From: Paracoccus luteus
GTDB lineage: Bacteria > Pseudomonadota > Alphaproteobacteria > Rhodobacterales > Rhodobacteraceae
Assembly: GCF_004522155.1 (NCBI RefSeq)
Contig: NZ_SDEA01000006.1
Coordinates: forward strand, 12,008-76,007
Direction of reading: 5' to 3'
DNA length: 64,000 nt
Shown here: positions 19,005 to 28,181 of the stretch, in pieces
Layout of the letters: each line of letters opens with the position of its first letter
Numbering within the stretch: the first letter of the stretch is position 1
Translations under genes and position numbers: made by a program
Notes under the pieces: model-generated
What the model was told of the DNA's origin: nothing
The model's input: only the letters and a program-made list of their open reading frames with translations
The model's database searches: none

Positions 19005-20069
19005 ATGGACCGCAAGATCAACCGGACGATCGTGGCCGCAGCTGCGTCGGTTTTGGTCGCCGGCACGGGCCAGGCAGCCGATATCACGGTGATGGGCTAT
19101 CGGGGCGGCGGCTTCGAGGAAAACTACGTGAAGGCAGTGGTCGAACCCTTCATGGCGGCGAACCCCGACATCAATGTCACGTTCTTCGGGGTGCAGAACG
19201 CGGCGACGGCCCTAGGCCAGATGCGGGCGCAGAAGGACAACCCCAGCGCCAACGCCGTCATCTATGACCTGTCGGTGGCCAAGATCGCCGCGACCGAAGG
19301 GCTGACCGAGACCTTGGATACGGCGGCGCTCGCCTCGTATGCCGACCTTCATGACATCGGCAAGGAGCTTGGCGGCGAAGCGATCCCGCTGACGTATGAC
19401 ACGCTCTCGCTGATCTATAACCCCGAGGCATTCCCCGAGGCGCCGACCAGTTGGAGTGCGCTCTGGGATCCGGTCCGCAAAGGCAAGGTCGTTGTTCCGG
19501 CTCAAGGCGGCGGCGACATCCAGGCGATCCTGCTCACCATCATCGCCAATCGCATCGCGGGCCAAGATGACTACAAGACAACGATCGAGCCGGGCGTCGA
19601 ACTGTTGGCGACGCAACTGGCGCCCCTGATCCAGACCTGGGAACCCAAGCCTGACGCCTACAGCCTGGTCGCCGACGGCACCGCCGATGTGGCGATCGGC
19701 TACAATGCCCGCGCGCAGCACTTTTTCGACCAGACGGGCGGCCGGGTGCTGTCGGTGGCGCCGTCCGAGGGAACGGCCGCACAGATCAACGTCATCAGCG
19801 CGATCGCGGGCGCCCCGGAACCCGAGGCGACACAGCGCTTCATCGACTACGCGCTCAGCCCCGAGGCGCAGGCGGCCTTTTCGGAAGCGATGTTCTACGC
19901 GCCCACCAACAGCAAGGCAGAGCTGGACGAAGCGACCGCCGCCCGCATCCCCTATATGGATCCTGCCACGCGCGAGGGGCTGATCCATGTGGACTGGATG
20001 ACCATCGGCGAAATGCGCGACAGCATCCTGGCACCGTGGAAGCGTCGGATCATTCCGGCGAGCCGCTGA
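19005..20069 (+). CDS. ABC transporter substrate-binding protein, PotD/spermidine-type family
   Basis: The 354-residue protein has a Sec signal peptide (cut near GTGQAAD) and the extracellular solute-binding fold of the PotD/AfuA group, with GYRGGGFEENYVKAVVEPF near the mature N terminus and a PLTYDTLSLIYNPEAF hinge strand. Two adjacent ATGs exist; the second (19005) has the better spacing to GGGAGG. It opens a seven-gene run of transporter and catabolic genes. The substrate is unknown: family members bind polyamines, opines, amino-acid derivatives or iron. The downstream amidase and aldolases suggest a small polar amide or acid. Confidence 0.88.
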   Translation: MDRKINRTIVAAAASVLVAGTGQAADITVMGYRGGGFEENYVKAVVEPFMAANPDINVTFFGVQNAATALGQMRAQKDNPSANAVIYDLSVAKIAATEGLTETLDTAALASYADLHDIGKELGGEAIPLTYDTLSLIYNPEAFPEAPTSWSALWDPVRKGKVVVPAQGGGDIQAILLTIIANRIAGQDDYKTTIEPGVELLATQLAPLIQTWEPKPDAYSLVADGTADVAIGYNARAQHFFDQTGGRVLSVAPSEGTAAQINVISAIAGAPEPEATQRFIDYALSPEAQAAFSEAMFYAPTNSKAELDEATAARIPYMDPATREGLIHVDWMTIGEMRDSILAPWKRRIIPASR

Positions 20070-20137
20070 ACCAACGACGCGCCGCGGCACGACGTGTGCC
20101 GCGGCCCGCATGGTCGTCCCTACCTACAGGAAACACG

Positions 20138-21262
20138 ATGCAGCAACCAGCCGAGAACAGGCAGACGACACCTGCCGCGCAGCCTGCCTTTCTGTCGCTT
20201 CGGGGCGTGACCAAGCGCTATCCCAACGGGTTTGTGGCGGTGGACGATCTGCACATCGACGTGCCCAAGGGAAGCCTTCTGGGGCTTCTGGGACCATCGG
20301 GCTGCGGCAAGACCACCACGCTGCGTATGGTGGCCGGGCTGGTCCCGATCGAAGAGGGGCATCTGGTCGTCGATGGACAGGAGCTGTCTGCCGCACCGCC
20401 GCACCGTCGCGATATCGGCCTTGTCTTCCAGAACTACGCCCTGTTCCCCCACATGACGGTCGGCGAGAACGTCGCCTTCGGTCTGGAGATGCGAGGCGTG
20501 CCCCGGTCGGAAATCCGTGCGCGCGTCGACGAGGCGCTGGAGATGGTCCGGCTGCCCGGCTATCGCGACCGCAAGCCGCGCGAGATGTCGGGCGGACAGC
20601 AGCAGCGTGTGTCGCTGGCGCGGGCGCTGGTGATCCGTCCTCGGCTGCTGCTGCTGGATGAGCCTCTCTCGAACCTGGATGCCAAGCTGCGCGACGAGAT
20701 GCGGGTGGAAATCCGCGAGATTCAACAGCGCCTCGGGATCACCTCCGTCTTCGTCACCCACGATCAGGTCGAGGCCCTGACCATGTGCGACGTCGTCGGC
20801 GTCATGAACAAGGGGCGGCTGGCGCAGCTCGGCTCGCCCGACGACATTTACGAGCGTCCGGCCTCGATGTTCGTGGCCGAGTTCGTCGGGCGGATCAACA
20901 AGCTGCCCTGCGAGATCGTCGCGGGGGATCGGGTCAGGCTGGCGGGGACGGTCTGTCGCAGCGCAGCGCATGACCTGCCGGAAGGCCGGGGCATCGCCGC
21001 CATCCGCCCCCATCGCATCCATCTGACCGCCGCGCGCGACCCGAATCTGGTCGGCAACTCGACGAATGCGGTCAAGGGGATCGTGCGCACTGTCACCTAT
21101 ATCGGCGACATCGTTCAGTATGACGTGGAAATCGCCGAAGGCGTGCTGCTCAAGATCGAACAGCACACGCAAGGCAGCGGCCTGCACCACAATACGGGCG
21201 ACGAAGTCCTGTGCGAGTGGGCGCCCCGCGACATGCTGATCTTCGGGCGGGACGACGCATGA
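20138..21262 (+). CDS. ABC transporter ATP-binding protein, PotA-like
   Basis: The 374-residue ATPase shows Walker A GPSGCGKTTT, a Q-loop in LVFQNYALFPHMTVGENV, signature MSGGQQQRVSLARAL, Walker B LLLLDEPLSNLD and the switch His in FVTHDQVEALTM. A C-terminal TOBE domain follows from about residue 270. Start is the ATG at 20138 after CAGGA. Its stop overlaps the first permease start as ATGA. It powers the importer encoded by the adjoining genes. Confidence 0.93.
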   Translation: MQQPAENRQTTPAAQPAFLSLRGVTKRYPNGFVAVDDLHIDVPKGSLLGLLGPSGCGKTTTLRMVAGLVPIEEGHLVVDGQELSAAPPHRRDIGLVFQNYALFPHMTVGENVAFGLEMRGVPRSEIRARVDEALEMVRLPGYRDRKPREMSGGQQQRVSLARALVIRPRLLLLDEPLSNLDAKLRDEMRVEIREIQQRLGITSVFVTHDQVEALTMCDVVGVMNKGRLAQLGSPDDIYERPASMFVAEFVGRINKLPCEIVAGDRVRLAGTVCRSAAHDLPEGRGIAAIRPHRIHLTAARDPNLVGNSTNAVKGIVRTVTYIGDIVQYDVEIAEGVLLKIEQHTQGSGLHHNTGDEVLCEWAPRDMLIFGRDDA

Positions 21263-22137
21263 GCGCGACCCAACCCACTGTCGCGACCGGAAAGCGCGTT
21301 CCGACCGGCCTGCTGATCGCAGCACTGCTGCTGCCGCTGGCCCTCATCAACCTGGTGAGCTTCATCATTCCGGTGGTCCGGCTGACCTCGATCTCGTTCA
21401 TCCAAAGCACGGGTGGCGGGGTTCTGACCGACAACTGGACGCTGGAAAACTATATCGGCTTCTTCACCGACCCCTTCAGCCTCGAACTGATATGGAATTC
21501 GGTCGTGATGTCGCTGGTGGTGACGGTCGGCACGCTGATCTGTTCCTATCCCATCGCCCTTTTCCTGCATCGCGTGTCGCCGAGGTGGCGCAACATCCTG
21601 TTCGTCATGACGATCTCGCCGCTGCTGGTCAGCGCGGTTGTCCGCACCTATGGCTGGATGGTCCTGATGGGGGACCGCGGCGTCATCAACGGTCTGTTGA
21701 TGAATGCAGGCATCATCGACAGCCCGTTGCGGCTCGTCAACAATACGCTCGGTGTCTATATCGGGCTGATCGAAATCCTGATCCCCTACATGGCGCTGTC
21801 CCTGATTGCGGGTTTCGGCCGGCTCGAGCGCAGCTACGAGGAGGCGGCCGCCTCGCTTGGCGCCAGTTCTTTCACGCGTTTCCGCCGGGTGATCTTTCCG
21901 CTGACCCTTCCCGGCGTCGCGCTTGGCTGCCTGCTCTGCTTCGTGCTGGCGATCAGCAGCTTCGTCACACCCAAGCTGCTGGGAGGCGGGAGGGTCTTCC
22001 TGCTGGCGACCGAGATCTATGATCAGGCGGTGATCCAACTGGAATGGCCGAGCGCGGCGGCGACCTCGATCGTCGTGCTGGTGATCTTCGGCCTGGCACT
22101 GGCCGTCTATGGCCGCGTCTCGCGGCGCCTGGACTGA
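21259..22137 (+). CDS. ABC transporter permease, PotB-like
   Basis: This 292-residue inner-membrane protein has about six hydrophobic helices and the EAA loop (YEEAAASLGASSFTRFRRVI) that docks onto the ATPase. The ATG at 21259 overlaps the ATPase stop. It pairs with the next gene as the two membrane halves of the importer. Confidence 0.92.
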   Translation: MSATQPTVATGKRVPTGLLIAALLLPLALINLVSFIIPVVRLTSISFIQSTGGGVLTDNWTLENYIGFFTDPFSLELIWNSVVMSLVVTVGTLICSYPIALFLHRVSPRWRNILFVMTISPLLVSAVVRTYGWMVLMGDRGVINGLLMNAGIIDSPLRLVNNTLGVYIGLIEILIPYMALSLIAGFGRLERSYEEAAASLGASSFTRFRRVIFPLTLPGVALGCLLCFVLAISSFVTPKLLGGGRVFLLATEIYDQAVIQLEWPSAAATSIVVLVIFGLALAVYGRVSRRLD

Positions 22138-22148
22138 GGGAGGACGAG

Positions 22149-22946
22149 ATGATCGGCCATATGAGCATTCCGTTCCGGCTGCTGGTGCTGGCGCTTTATA
22201 TCTTTCTTCTGGCACCGCTGCTGATCGTGGTCCCGCTGTCGTTCAGCAACGACCAGTTCCTGACCTTCCCGCCAGAAAGCTGGGGGGTGAGATGGTATGT
22301 CGCCATGTTCCAGCACCGGGACTTCGTGAAGGCGCTTGGCATCAGCGTGACTCTGGCGACCGTGGTCACGCTCATCAGTCTCGCAGCAGGTATTCCGGCC
22401 GCCTATGCGCTGAAGCGGTTCGAGTTCCGCGGCCGCGAGGCGCTGGCGGCGCTGTTCACCGCCCCGCTGTTGCTGCCGTCCATCGTGCTTGGCCTTGCGG
22501 TGCTGCTGGTGTTCGTCCGGTGGCGGCTGCTGGGCACCTGGACCGGGCTGACGCTCGCGCATCTGCTGGTGACCACGCCCTATGTCATCCGCATCATGAT
22601 GACCTCGTTCTCGACGCTGCCGCCGTCGGTGGAAGAGGCGGCGACGATGCTGGGCGCCTCGCCGCTGACGGTGTTCCGCCGCATCACCCTGCCGCTGATG
22701 ATGCCGGGCCTGGTGGCCAGCGCGGCGCTGTCGTTCCTCATGTCGTTCGACGAGGTGGTGATCTCGCTTTTCGTCACCGGCCCGCGCCTGCGGACCCTGC
22801 CGGTCGAGATCTTCGATTACGTCGAAAGCCGCACCGATCCGATGGCTGCGGCCGTGTCGGTCGCGATCATCGCCGTCACCCTGGCCTTCATCATCGTGAT
22901 CGAGCGCACCCTCGGGCTGTCGCGAACGGTCGGAAAATCCGAGTAA
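22149..22946 (+). CDS. ABC transporter permease, PotC-like
   Basis: The 265-residue permease has about six membrane helices and an EAA loop (VEEAATMLGASPLTVFRRIT). It starts 11 bp after the first permease, with GGGAGG upstream; a second ATG at 22161 is possible. FDEVVISLFVTGPRLRTLP is typical of the PotC half. Part of the same operon. Confidence 0.92.
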   Translation: MIGHMSIPFRLLVLALYIFLLAPLLIVVPLSFSNDQFLTFPPESWGVRWYVAMFQHRDFVKALGISVTLATVVTLISLAAGIPAAYALKRFEFRGREALAALFTAPLLLPSIVLGLAVLLVFVRWRLLGTWTGLTLAHLLVTTPYVIRIMMTSFSTLPPSVEEAATMLGASPLTVFRRITLPLMMPGLVASAALSFLMSFDEVVISLFVTGPRLRTLPVEIFDYVESRTDPMAAAVSVAIIAVTLAFIIVIERTLGLSRTVGKSE

Positions 22947-22958
22947 GGGAATAGCGAG

Positions 22959-23696
22959 ATGACCATTGAACCCACCGAAAAGCTGGCGCTGTGGATGTCG
23001 CAGCCGCATTTCGGCTTTCTTGAGATTGCCCATGTCTCCGGCGCGCGGCACCTTGTGGTGGAGCTGGAGCACGGCACCTTCGACCTGTCCACGCTGGACC
23101 AGTTCCTTGCCTTTGCCCGCGCGCTCGGCTTCGAGCCGCTGTGCAAGGTGCTTGCCCCCACGACCGAGGCGATCCAGCAGGCGCTGGATTTCGGGGCGCA
23201 CGGCGTTATCATCCCGCATATCCTGGGCGCCGAACATGCCGCCGAGGTGACGCGAGGGGCGAAATACCCGCCGGTGGGCGTGCGCTCCTATGCTGGCGGA
23301 CGGGCCTTCGATTACGCCCGACCCGACAGCTCCGTCTTTGATCGAATGAACCGCGAGCGCCCCTGCTACGCGATGATCGAGACCGCCGAGAGCCTTGCCG
23401 AGGTCGAGGCCATCGCGGCGCTGGACACAGTGGACGGACTGTTCCCCGGCCCTTCTGATCTGGCGCTCGCCTGCGGACGCGGCGCCTACGCCTTCAACGA
23501 TGCGGATCGGGTCGATCTGCGCCGGATCGCGGCCGCCGCGCGCGATGCTGGCAAGCCCTGGATCATGCCCGCCTGGACCCCGGCCGAGCGCGCTTTCGCC
23601 CGCGAGGAAGGTGCCGACATGCTGATCGTCGCCACGCAGATCATGACGCTTCGCGCCGGGATTTCCGCGATGCTGAACGCCGCCAAGGCAGATTGA
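22959..23696 (+). CDS. HpcH/HpaI family class II aldolase
   Basis: The 245-residue protein belongs to the HpcH/HpaI family, metal-dependent aldolases that cleave 4-hydroxy-2-oxo acids to pyruvate and an aldehyde, related to citrate lyase beta subunits. Visible are VVELEHGTFDL (metal-site Glu region), GVIIPHILGAEHAAEV and the VDGLFPGPSDLALACG loop. It follows the importer by 12 bp, with AAGGGA as ribosome site. In context it probably cleaves an intermediate of the imported compound. Confidence 0.88.
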   Translation: MTIEPTEKLALWMSQPHFGFLEIAHVSGARHLVVELEHGTFDLSTLDQFLAFARALGFEPLCKVLAPTTEAIQQALDFGAHGVIIPHILGAEHAAEVTRGAKYPPVGVRSYAGGRAFDYARPDSSVFDRMNRERPCYAMIETAESLAEVEAIAALDTVDGLFPGPSDLALACGRGAYAFNDADRVDLRRIAAAARDAGKPWIMPAWTPAERAFAREEGADMLIVATQIMTLRAGISAMLNAAKAD

Positions 23697-23722
23697 AAAG
23701 AAATGCAGAAAGGATGTCACTG

Positions 23723-24544
23723 ATGAAAATCTCGTTGATCCAGACCAACCCGCAGCAGGATCGCGCCCGCAACCTGGAAACCGCCAGGAAGCTGATGGAG
23801 CAGGCGTTCGCGTCCGACGCGCCCGATCTTGTCGTGCTGCCCGAGTATTTCGAACTGCTGGGCACCACGGTTCAGGAAAAGATGGAACTCGCCCAGCCGC
23901 ACGGCGGCGACGCCTATCGCATGGCACAGGACTTCGCCCGCGAGCACAAGGTCCATGTCCATGCCGGCACGATCATGGAAAAGGTCGAGGGCGAGAACCG
24001 GATCTATAACACCAGCTTCGTCTTTGACCGCGCCGGGAATGAGGTCGCGGCTTATCGCAAGATCCACATGTTCGATATCACCTCGCCTGACGGGCAGGCC
24101 TACAAGGAATCCGCGACCATCAAACCGGGCGAGGATATCGTGACCTATGACGTCGACGGTATGACGGTCGGCTGCGCGATCTGCTACGACATCCGCTTTG
24201 CGGAGCTGTTCCTCGAACTGGAAAAGCGCGGCTGCCAGATGATCGTGCTGCCCGCCGCCTTCACGCTGCAGACCGGCAAGGATCACTGGGAGGTGCTGGC
24301 CCGCGCTCGCGCGATCGAGACCCAGACCTATTTCGTCGCCTGCGGAACGACCGGCCAGACCGTCTCCGAAGGCGTGGTGCGCGCCACCTATGGTCATTCG
24401 CTGGTCTGCGATCCGTGGGGCCATGTGGTCGCGCGCGCCTCGGATGGGCCGCGCTGGGTGACGGCTCGCGTCGACCCGGCGCAACTTTCGCGGGTGCGTA
24501 ATCTCATTCCGGTGCGCGAGCATCGCCGTCTGGCCTGCGGCTGA
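23723..24544 (+). CDS. Carbon-nitrogen hydrolase (nitrilase superfamily amidase)
   Basis: The 273-residue protein has the nitrilase-fold Glu-Lys-Cys triad: E41 (VVLPEYFELLG), K113 (YRKIHMFDIT) and C154 (GCAICYDIRFAE). It resembles the Nit/omega-amidase branch rather than true nitrilases. I chose the ATG at 23723 because AAAGGA lies 9 bases upstream; the earlier ATG at 23714 is too close. It likely hydrolyses an amide or carbamoyl group of the imported compound, releasing ammonia. Confidence 0.9.
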   Translation: MKISLIQTNPQQDRARNLETARKLMEQAFASDAPDLVVLPEYFELLGTTVQEKMELAQPHGGDAYRMAQDFAREHKVHVHAGTIMEKVEGENRIYNTSFVFDRAGNEVAAYRKIHMFDITSPDGQAYKESATIKPGEDIVTYDVDGMTVGCAICYDIRFAELFLELEKRGCQMIVLPAAFTLQTGKDHWEVLARARAIETQTYFVACGTTGQTVSEGVVRATYGHSLVCDPWGHVVARASDGPRWVTARVDPAQLSRVRNLIPVREHRRLACG

Positions 24545-24555
24545 GGGCAGGCGCG

Positions 24556-25224
24556 ATGTATGTTGTGCGTGATATGCCCGAACAGGTGCGGGCTGACGAT
24601 CTGGCGCTGCTGGCCGATGTGGAAACCGCAACGGTCGGCCACTGGCGACTGTGGGGCTTTATGGATCGCCGCATCCAGCCGCTGTTGCCGGGGCGCCGCA
24701 TCGTCGGCACCGCAGTGACGCTGGCGATCTCTGGGTCGGATTCGACGCTTCTGCATCATGCAGCCGGGCTGCTGAGACCCGGCGACGTGCTGTGTGTCGA
24801 TCGGCTGGGGGATGACCGTCATGCCTGCTGGGGCGGGGGGGTGACCGTCGCGGCCAAGGCGTCGGGCGCGGCGGGGGGGATCGTGGACGGCCCCTGCACC
24901 GACCTGTCCGAGATCCGGGATTCCGACTTCCCGATGTGGGCGCGTGGATTGTCGCCCATCACGACACGGATCTATGATCTGGGTGGCGGGATGAACATTC
25001 CGATTTCCTGCGGCGGGGCGGTGGTCATGCCAGGGGATGCGATCCTTGCCGATGAAAGCGGCGTTCTGGTCCTGCCCCGTGCAGAGGTCCGCGAGGTCGC
25101 CGGGCGCGCCCTGTCGATTCAGGCTGCGGGCAAGAAACGCGAGGCGCAGGTGCGCGATCGCGAGGTGAAGCTGGGCGAGGTGTCGGGCGCCTCGGCCAAG
25201 GTTCTGGCCAAGCTCGCGGGTTGA
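24556..25224 (+). CDS. RraA-like family aldolase/decarboxylase
   Basis: The 222-residue protein has the RraA fold shared by the 4-hydroxy-4-methyl-2-oxoglutarate/4-carboxy-4-hydroxy-2-oxoadipate aldolases. Visible are VGTAVTLAISGSDSTLLHHA, then GGGVTVAAKASGAAGG and IVDGPCTDLSEIRD, which hold the expected glycine-rich loop and an Asp for metal binding. Genuine RNase E inhibitors are shorter (about 160 residues), so a catabolic aldolase or oxaloacetate decarboxylase role is likelier. It starts 11 bp after the amidase gene. Confidence 0.85.
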   Translation: MYVVRDMPEQVRADDLALLADVETATVGHWRLWGFMDRRIQPLLPGRRIVGTAVTLAISGSDSTLLHHAAGLLRPGDVLCVDRLGDDRHACWGGGVTVAAKASGAAGGIVDGPCTDLSEIRDSDFPMWARGLSPITTRIYDLGGGMNIPISCGGAVVMPGDAILADESGVLVLPRAEVREVAGRALSIQAAGKKREAQVRDREVKLGEVSGASAKVLAKLAG

Positions 25225-25263
25225 GGCGATAACTGCGGATGCAGGATTTGCGACGGTATCGAC

Positions 25264-26205
25264 ATGAACATCCGCTTTCTCGAAACCGTCGTGAACCTGG
25301 CCGAACTGCGCAACTTCAGGATGACGGCCGAGCGGATGAACATCACGCCGGCCGCCATCTCGAACCGAATTGCCGCGATCGAGCAGGAACTGGCCATTCG
25401 CCTCTTTGACCGCGATGCGCGTGAGGTATCGCTCACCCGAGACGGCGAGGTGTTCCTGCGCGAGGCGCGCAAGATCGTGCTGGCCTGGCACCGGCTTACT
25501 GCCGAACTGTCGCCGGTCACGCCGACAGAAGGCACCATCCGCATCGGGGTTCTGCCCACTTTCGCTTTGACGGTCCTGCCCGACATGGTCAATGCGATCC
25601 GCGACCGGTTTCCCCGGGTGCAGGTGTCGATCGCGACGGAAAGCTCGTGGGTGCTGCAACAGAAGCTGGACCGGCGCGAGCTGGACATCATTCTGGGCTT
25701 TGCCCCGGCCGAGCCGCAAAACCTGCGGGTTCAGCCACTGTGCCGCTTCGGGATGTTCTGGGTGGCGGCCGCGGATTATCCGGGCTGCGCCGGACGCATT
25801 GAGTCGGCCGAATTGCTGGACCATTCGCTCATTTCGTATGAACCCGCCAGTCCGACCCACCAGCGCATTGTGGAGTATCTGGGCACGCCCGCCGGGGACG
25901 TTAACGTTCATCATTCGAACACCCTGACCACCACCATCGGCATGGTCGAAGGCCGGATTGGAATCGCGGTCCTGCCGCCCGTCGCTATTCAGGAACAGCT
26001 GCGCGACGGACGCCTGCAGGTCCTGGATGTCTATCCGCGTTTTCCGCCGCTGGAGTATTTTGTAATCTGGCCCAATCCCTCGCTCTCGACGCTGCCAAGG
26101 ATCATCGCCCAACTGGCGCAAAAGACATTGACGGCGTTTTGCGCGGGCTTTGACGACTCCCTGGCTTGGAGCCTTGGAGAGAATGCGAGCGAAGATTACA
26201 GCTGA
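25264..26205 (+). CDS. LysR-family transcriptional regulator
   Basis: The 313-residue regulator has an N-terminal helix-turn-helix (RMNITPAAISNRIAAIEQEL) and a LysR effector domain (TIRIGVLPTFALTVLPDMV onward). It lies 39 bp after the RraA-like gene in the same direction and may be the last gene of the transport/catabolic operon, probably its regulator. Confidence 0.9.
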   Translation: MNIRFLETVVNLAELRNFRMTAERMNITPAAISNRIAAIEQELAIRLFDRDAREVSLTRDGEVFLREARKIVLAWHRLTAELSPVTPTEGTIRIGVLPTFALTVLPDMVNAIRDRFPRVQVSIATESSWVLQQKLDRRELDIILGFAPAEPQNLRVQPLCRFGMFWVAAADYPGCAGRIESAELLDHSLISYEPASPTHQRIVEYLGTPAGDVNVHHSNTLTTTIGMVEGRIGIAVLPPVAIQEQLRDGRLQVLDVYPRFPPLEYFVIWPNPSLSTLPRIIAQLAQKTLTAFCAGFDDSLAWSLGENASEDYS

Positions 26206-26329
26206 GGAAGAGAGTTTCCTGCCGCGAGGATCGGGAACGATCAGCGCCTTCGCCACGGGGCCGCGCGGCAGGTGTCGGGGCGGCGGCCGCCGCCCGCATC
26301 GCCGTTGGTCGCGGCCTGCATGATCGCCG

Positions 26330-27505
26330 TCAGCGCCCCTCCATGAAGAACCGCGTCATTTCGGCCGAGGCGTCCGGCCCCGACGGGTCCGTGTGGCTGC
26401 CCGAGGGATCGCCGCCGGACCACGCATGGCCGAGACCATCCACTGTCCACTGCTCGACCATCGCCCGGCCGTCGGCCGCGCGGATCTGCCGCCGCTGATA
26501 CGCGCGGCCGCCACCGTGCCCGCGTTCCGTGACGGCTGCGCCCGCGCCGATGTCCGCGCTTGCCGCGACAAGGGCGTCGGCATTGGCAGGATGGACTGTC
26601 GCGTCCGCGGTCCCGTGGAACACGATGGTGCGCACGCCGGGGGCCGCCCTTCCTGCCGGGGCGGCGGGTTCGCCGCGCATGGCCGCGAACGCCGAGACGA
26701 CGTCATGGGCGGCCCCCGGCGGCAGGCCGGAATGGACCCCCACCGCCGCGAACAGCTCGGGATGCGCGCGGCCCAGGATGGCGGCCATCGCGCCCCCCGC
26801 GGAAAGCCCGGCCGCAAAGATGCGGCCATCGGGAACGCCGAACTCTGCCGCCACCTCGCGCGCGAGACCCGCCAGGATCGCAGGCTCGCCCGACGTTGCG
26901 GTCTGGTCCCCGGGCCGGAACCAGTTCCAGCAGGCCTGTGCGTTATGGGCGCGGGTCTGATGGGGATAGGCGACGATCAGCCCGTGCCGCTCGGCCTGCG
27001 CGTTCATGCCGGTGCCGCGCGCGAAATCGTCGGGGTTCTGGGTGCAGCCGTGCAGCATCAGAACCAGCCCCTGCGGCCCGTCGGGCAGATGCGCGGGCAC
27101 ATACAGCCGATAGTCGCGCTGGCCGTGCCGACCGGAATGGCTGCGGGTCTCATACCGCGCGCCTTCGGGGACCGGGGGCGGCGCGGCGGGGGCGGTGTCG
27201 GGCAGGCCCGGCATCGCGACCTTGTGGCGAAGCGCGCGCACCGCCTCGCCCAGACGCATCCGCAGCCGTGGGGGGGTGTCCGGCGACGTGGGCCGCACGC
27301 GGCCAGCGGCGGCGCGGGGCCGATCCTCGACGATCTCGGCATCCTCGATCAGCGCCGTATCGCGGCGGCGGGCAGGCGCGGGTGCAGGCGGGGATGCGCC
27401 CGGCGCAAGGACCGCCCGGATGGTGCGCGTGGCCCCGGCGGGATCGCCGGCGCGTGTCTGTTCCAGCGCCCGGCGCATCGCCGTCGCAAAGGATTGGTCC
27501 ATCAT
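26330..27505 (-). CDS. PHB depolymerase-family esterase
   Basis: The 391-residue alpha/beta hydrolase belongs to the polyhydroxybutyrate-depolymerase/LpqC esterase family: oxyanion strand MLHGCTQNPDDFA, nucleophile elbow GLSAGGAMA (Ser), acid-containing HGTADATVHP and catalytic His region GLGHAWSGGD. The first 100 residues are poorly conserved and Pro/Ala-rich. No clear signal peptide is seen, so it may act inside the cell or on short oligomers. The ATG at 27505 follows AGGAGAG. It is 21 bp downstream of the CopG-like gene, so the two likely form one unit. Confidence 0.88.
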   Translation of the reverse strand: MMDQSFATAMRRALEQTRAGDPAGATRTIRAVLAPGASPPAPAPARRRDTALIEDAEIVEDRPRAAAGRVRPTSPDTPPRLRMRLGEAVRALRHKVAMPGLPDTAPAAPPPVPEGARYETRSHSGRHGQRDYRLYVPAHLPDGPQGLVLMLHGCTQNPDDFARGTGMNAQAERHGLIVAYPHQTRAHNAQACWNWFRPGDQTATSGEPAILAGLAREVAAEFGVPDGRIFAAGLSAGGAMAAILGRAHPELFAAVGVHSGLPPGAAHDVVSAFAAMRGEPAAPAGRAAPGVRTIVFHGTADATVHPANADALVAASADIGAGAAVTERGHGGGRAYQRRQIRAADGRAMVEQWTVDGLGHAWSGGDPSGSHTDPSGPDASAEMTRFFMEGR

Positions 27506-27526
27506 GTCTCTCCTGTCAGCCGCGTC

Positions 27527-27928
27527 TCAGCGGGTTCGGTCCTTCAGGGCGGCCTTGACGGCGGCAGGCCCCTGCAATGCCCCCAGCACGGTGATCGAGC
27601 CGATCGCGGCGCGGGCGAGTTCGGGTGTGATGTCCGGGGCCAGCCGCGCCAGCCCCACGACCTTGATGTGCAGTTCGGTGCCGGCCGCCACCGCCGCCTC
27701 AAGCTGGGCGCGGGTCAGGTCGCGCAGGCCCAGTTCCAGCGTGTGCCGCTCGATGGCGCGACCCAAGGCGTCGCCCTGCGTCGCCAGCTGGTTGCGGATC
27801 GCGGTGCGGATGAAATCGCTGCGGTTCGAATAGAACCCCTCCTGCACCAGCAGGTCGATCCGGCCCAGATCCACATGCCCGAGGTTGATCGTGATCTTCT
27901 CGCTATCCGCAGGGACCGGGTCTCTCAT
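27527..27928 (-). CDS. CopG/ribbon-helix-helix transcriptional regulator
   Basis: The 133-residue protein opens with a ribbon-helix-helix domain: strand KITINLGHVDLGRID and helices VQEGFYSNRSDFIRTAIRNQ. The C-terminal 70 residues form a predicted mostly helical tail. It precedes the esterase gene and has an inverted repeat just upstream of its start, so autoregulation and control of the esterase are plausible. Confidence 0.82.
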   Translation of the reverse strand: MRDPVPADSEKITINLGHVDLGRIDLLVQEGFYSNRSDFIRTAIRNQLATQGDALGRAIERHTLELGLRDLTRAQLEAAVAAGTELHIKVVGLARLAPDITPELARAAIGSITVLGALQGPAAVKAALKDRTR

Positions 27929-27946
27929 CGAACATGCCTCTATTTG

Positions 27947-27973
27947 CCATCCATGTGGATGGTATATGGATGG
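27947..27973. promoter_or_regulatory. Inverted and direct GGATGG repeats, candidate CopG operator
   Basis: CCATCC (27947-27952), ATGT, GGATGG (27957-27962) form a dyad, and a further GGATGG lies at 27968-27973, one helical turn on. The cluster sits 19-45 bp upstream of the CopG-like start, where RHH proteins often bind tandem half-sites. Operator function is inferred. Confidence 0.55.
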
Positions 27974-28181
27974 TATTGGCGGGCTGTCAACAGGTGTGGC
28001 TACCCGACAGCCTCATCCTGACCGTATCGGCATCTTCCGCCTGCACCGCAGCGGCGGTCCCCGCCAATGCAGCGCCCATCCCCGGCCGCTCAGGCGTGCC
28101 GCGCCGGGAACCGGGCGCATCAGGCGGCGTTGCGCTGCACGCGTGATTGTCCCCGCGCGTCCCCGGAACAGGAGCTTTCCG

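Noticed and set aside
22107..23927. A 606-codon minus-strand frame opposite the permease and aldolase genes
   Set aside because: It is antisense to well-supported genes and rich in Arg, Gln and His, as expected from GC-rich shadows.
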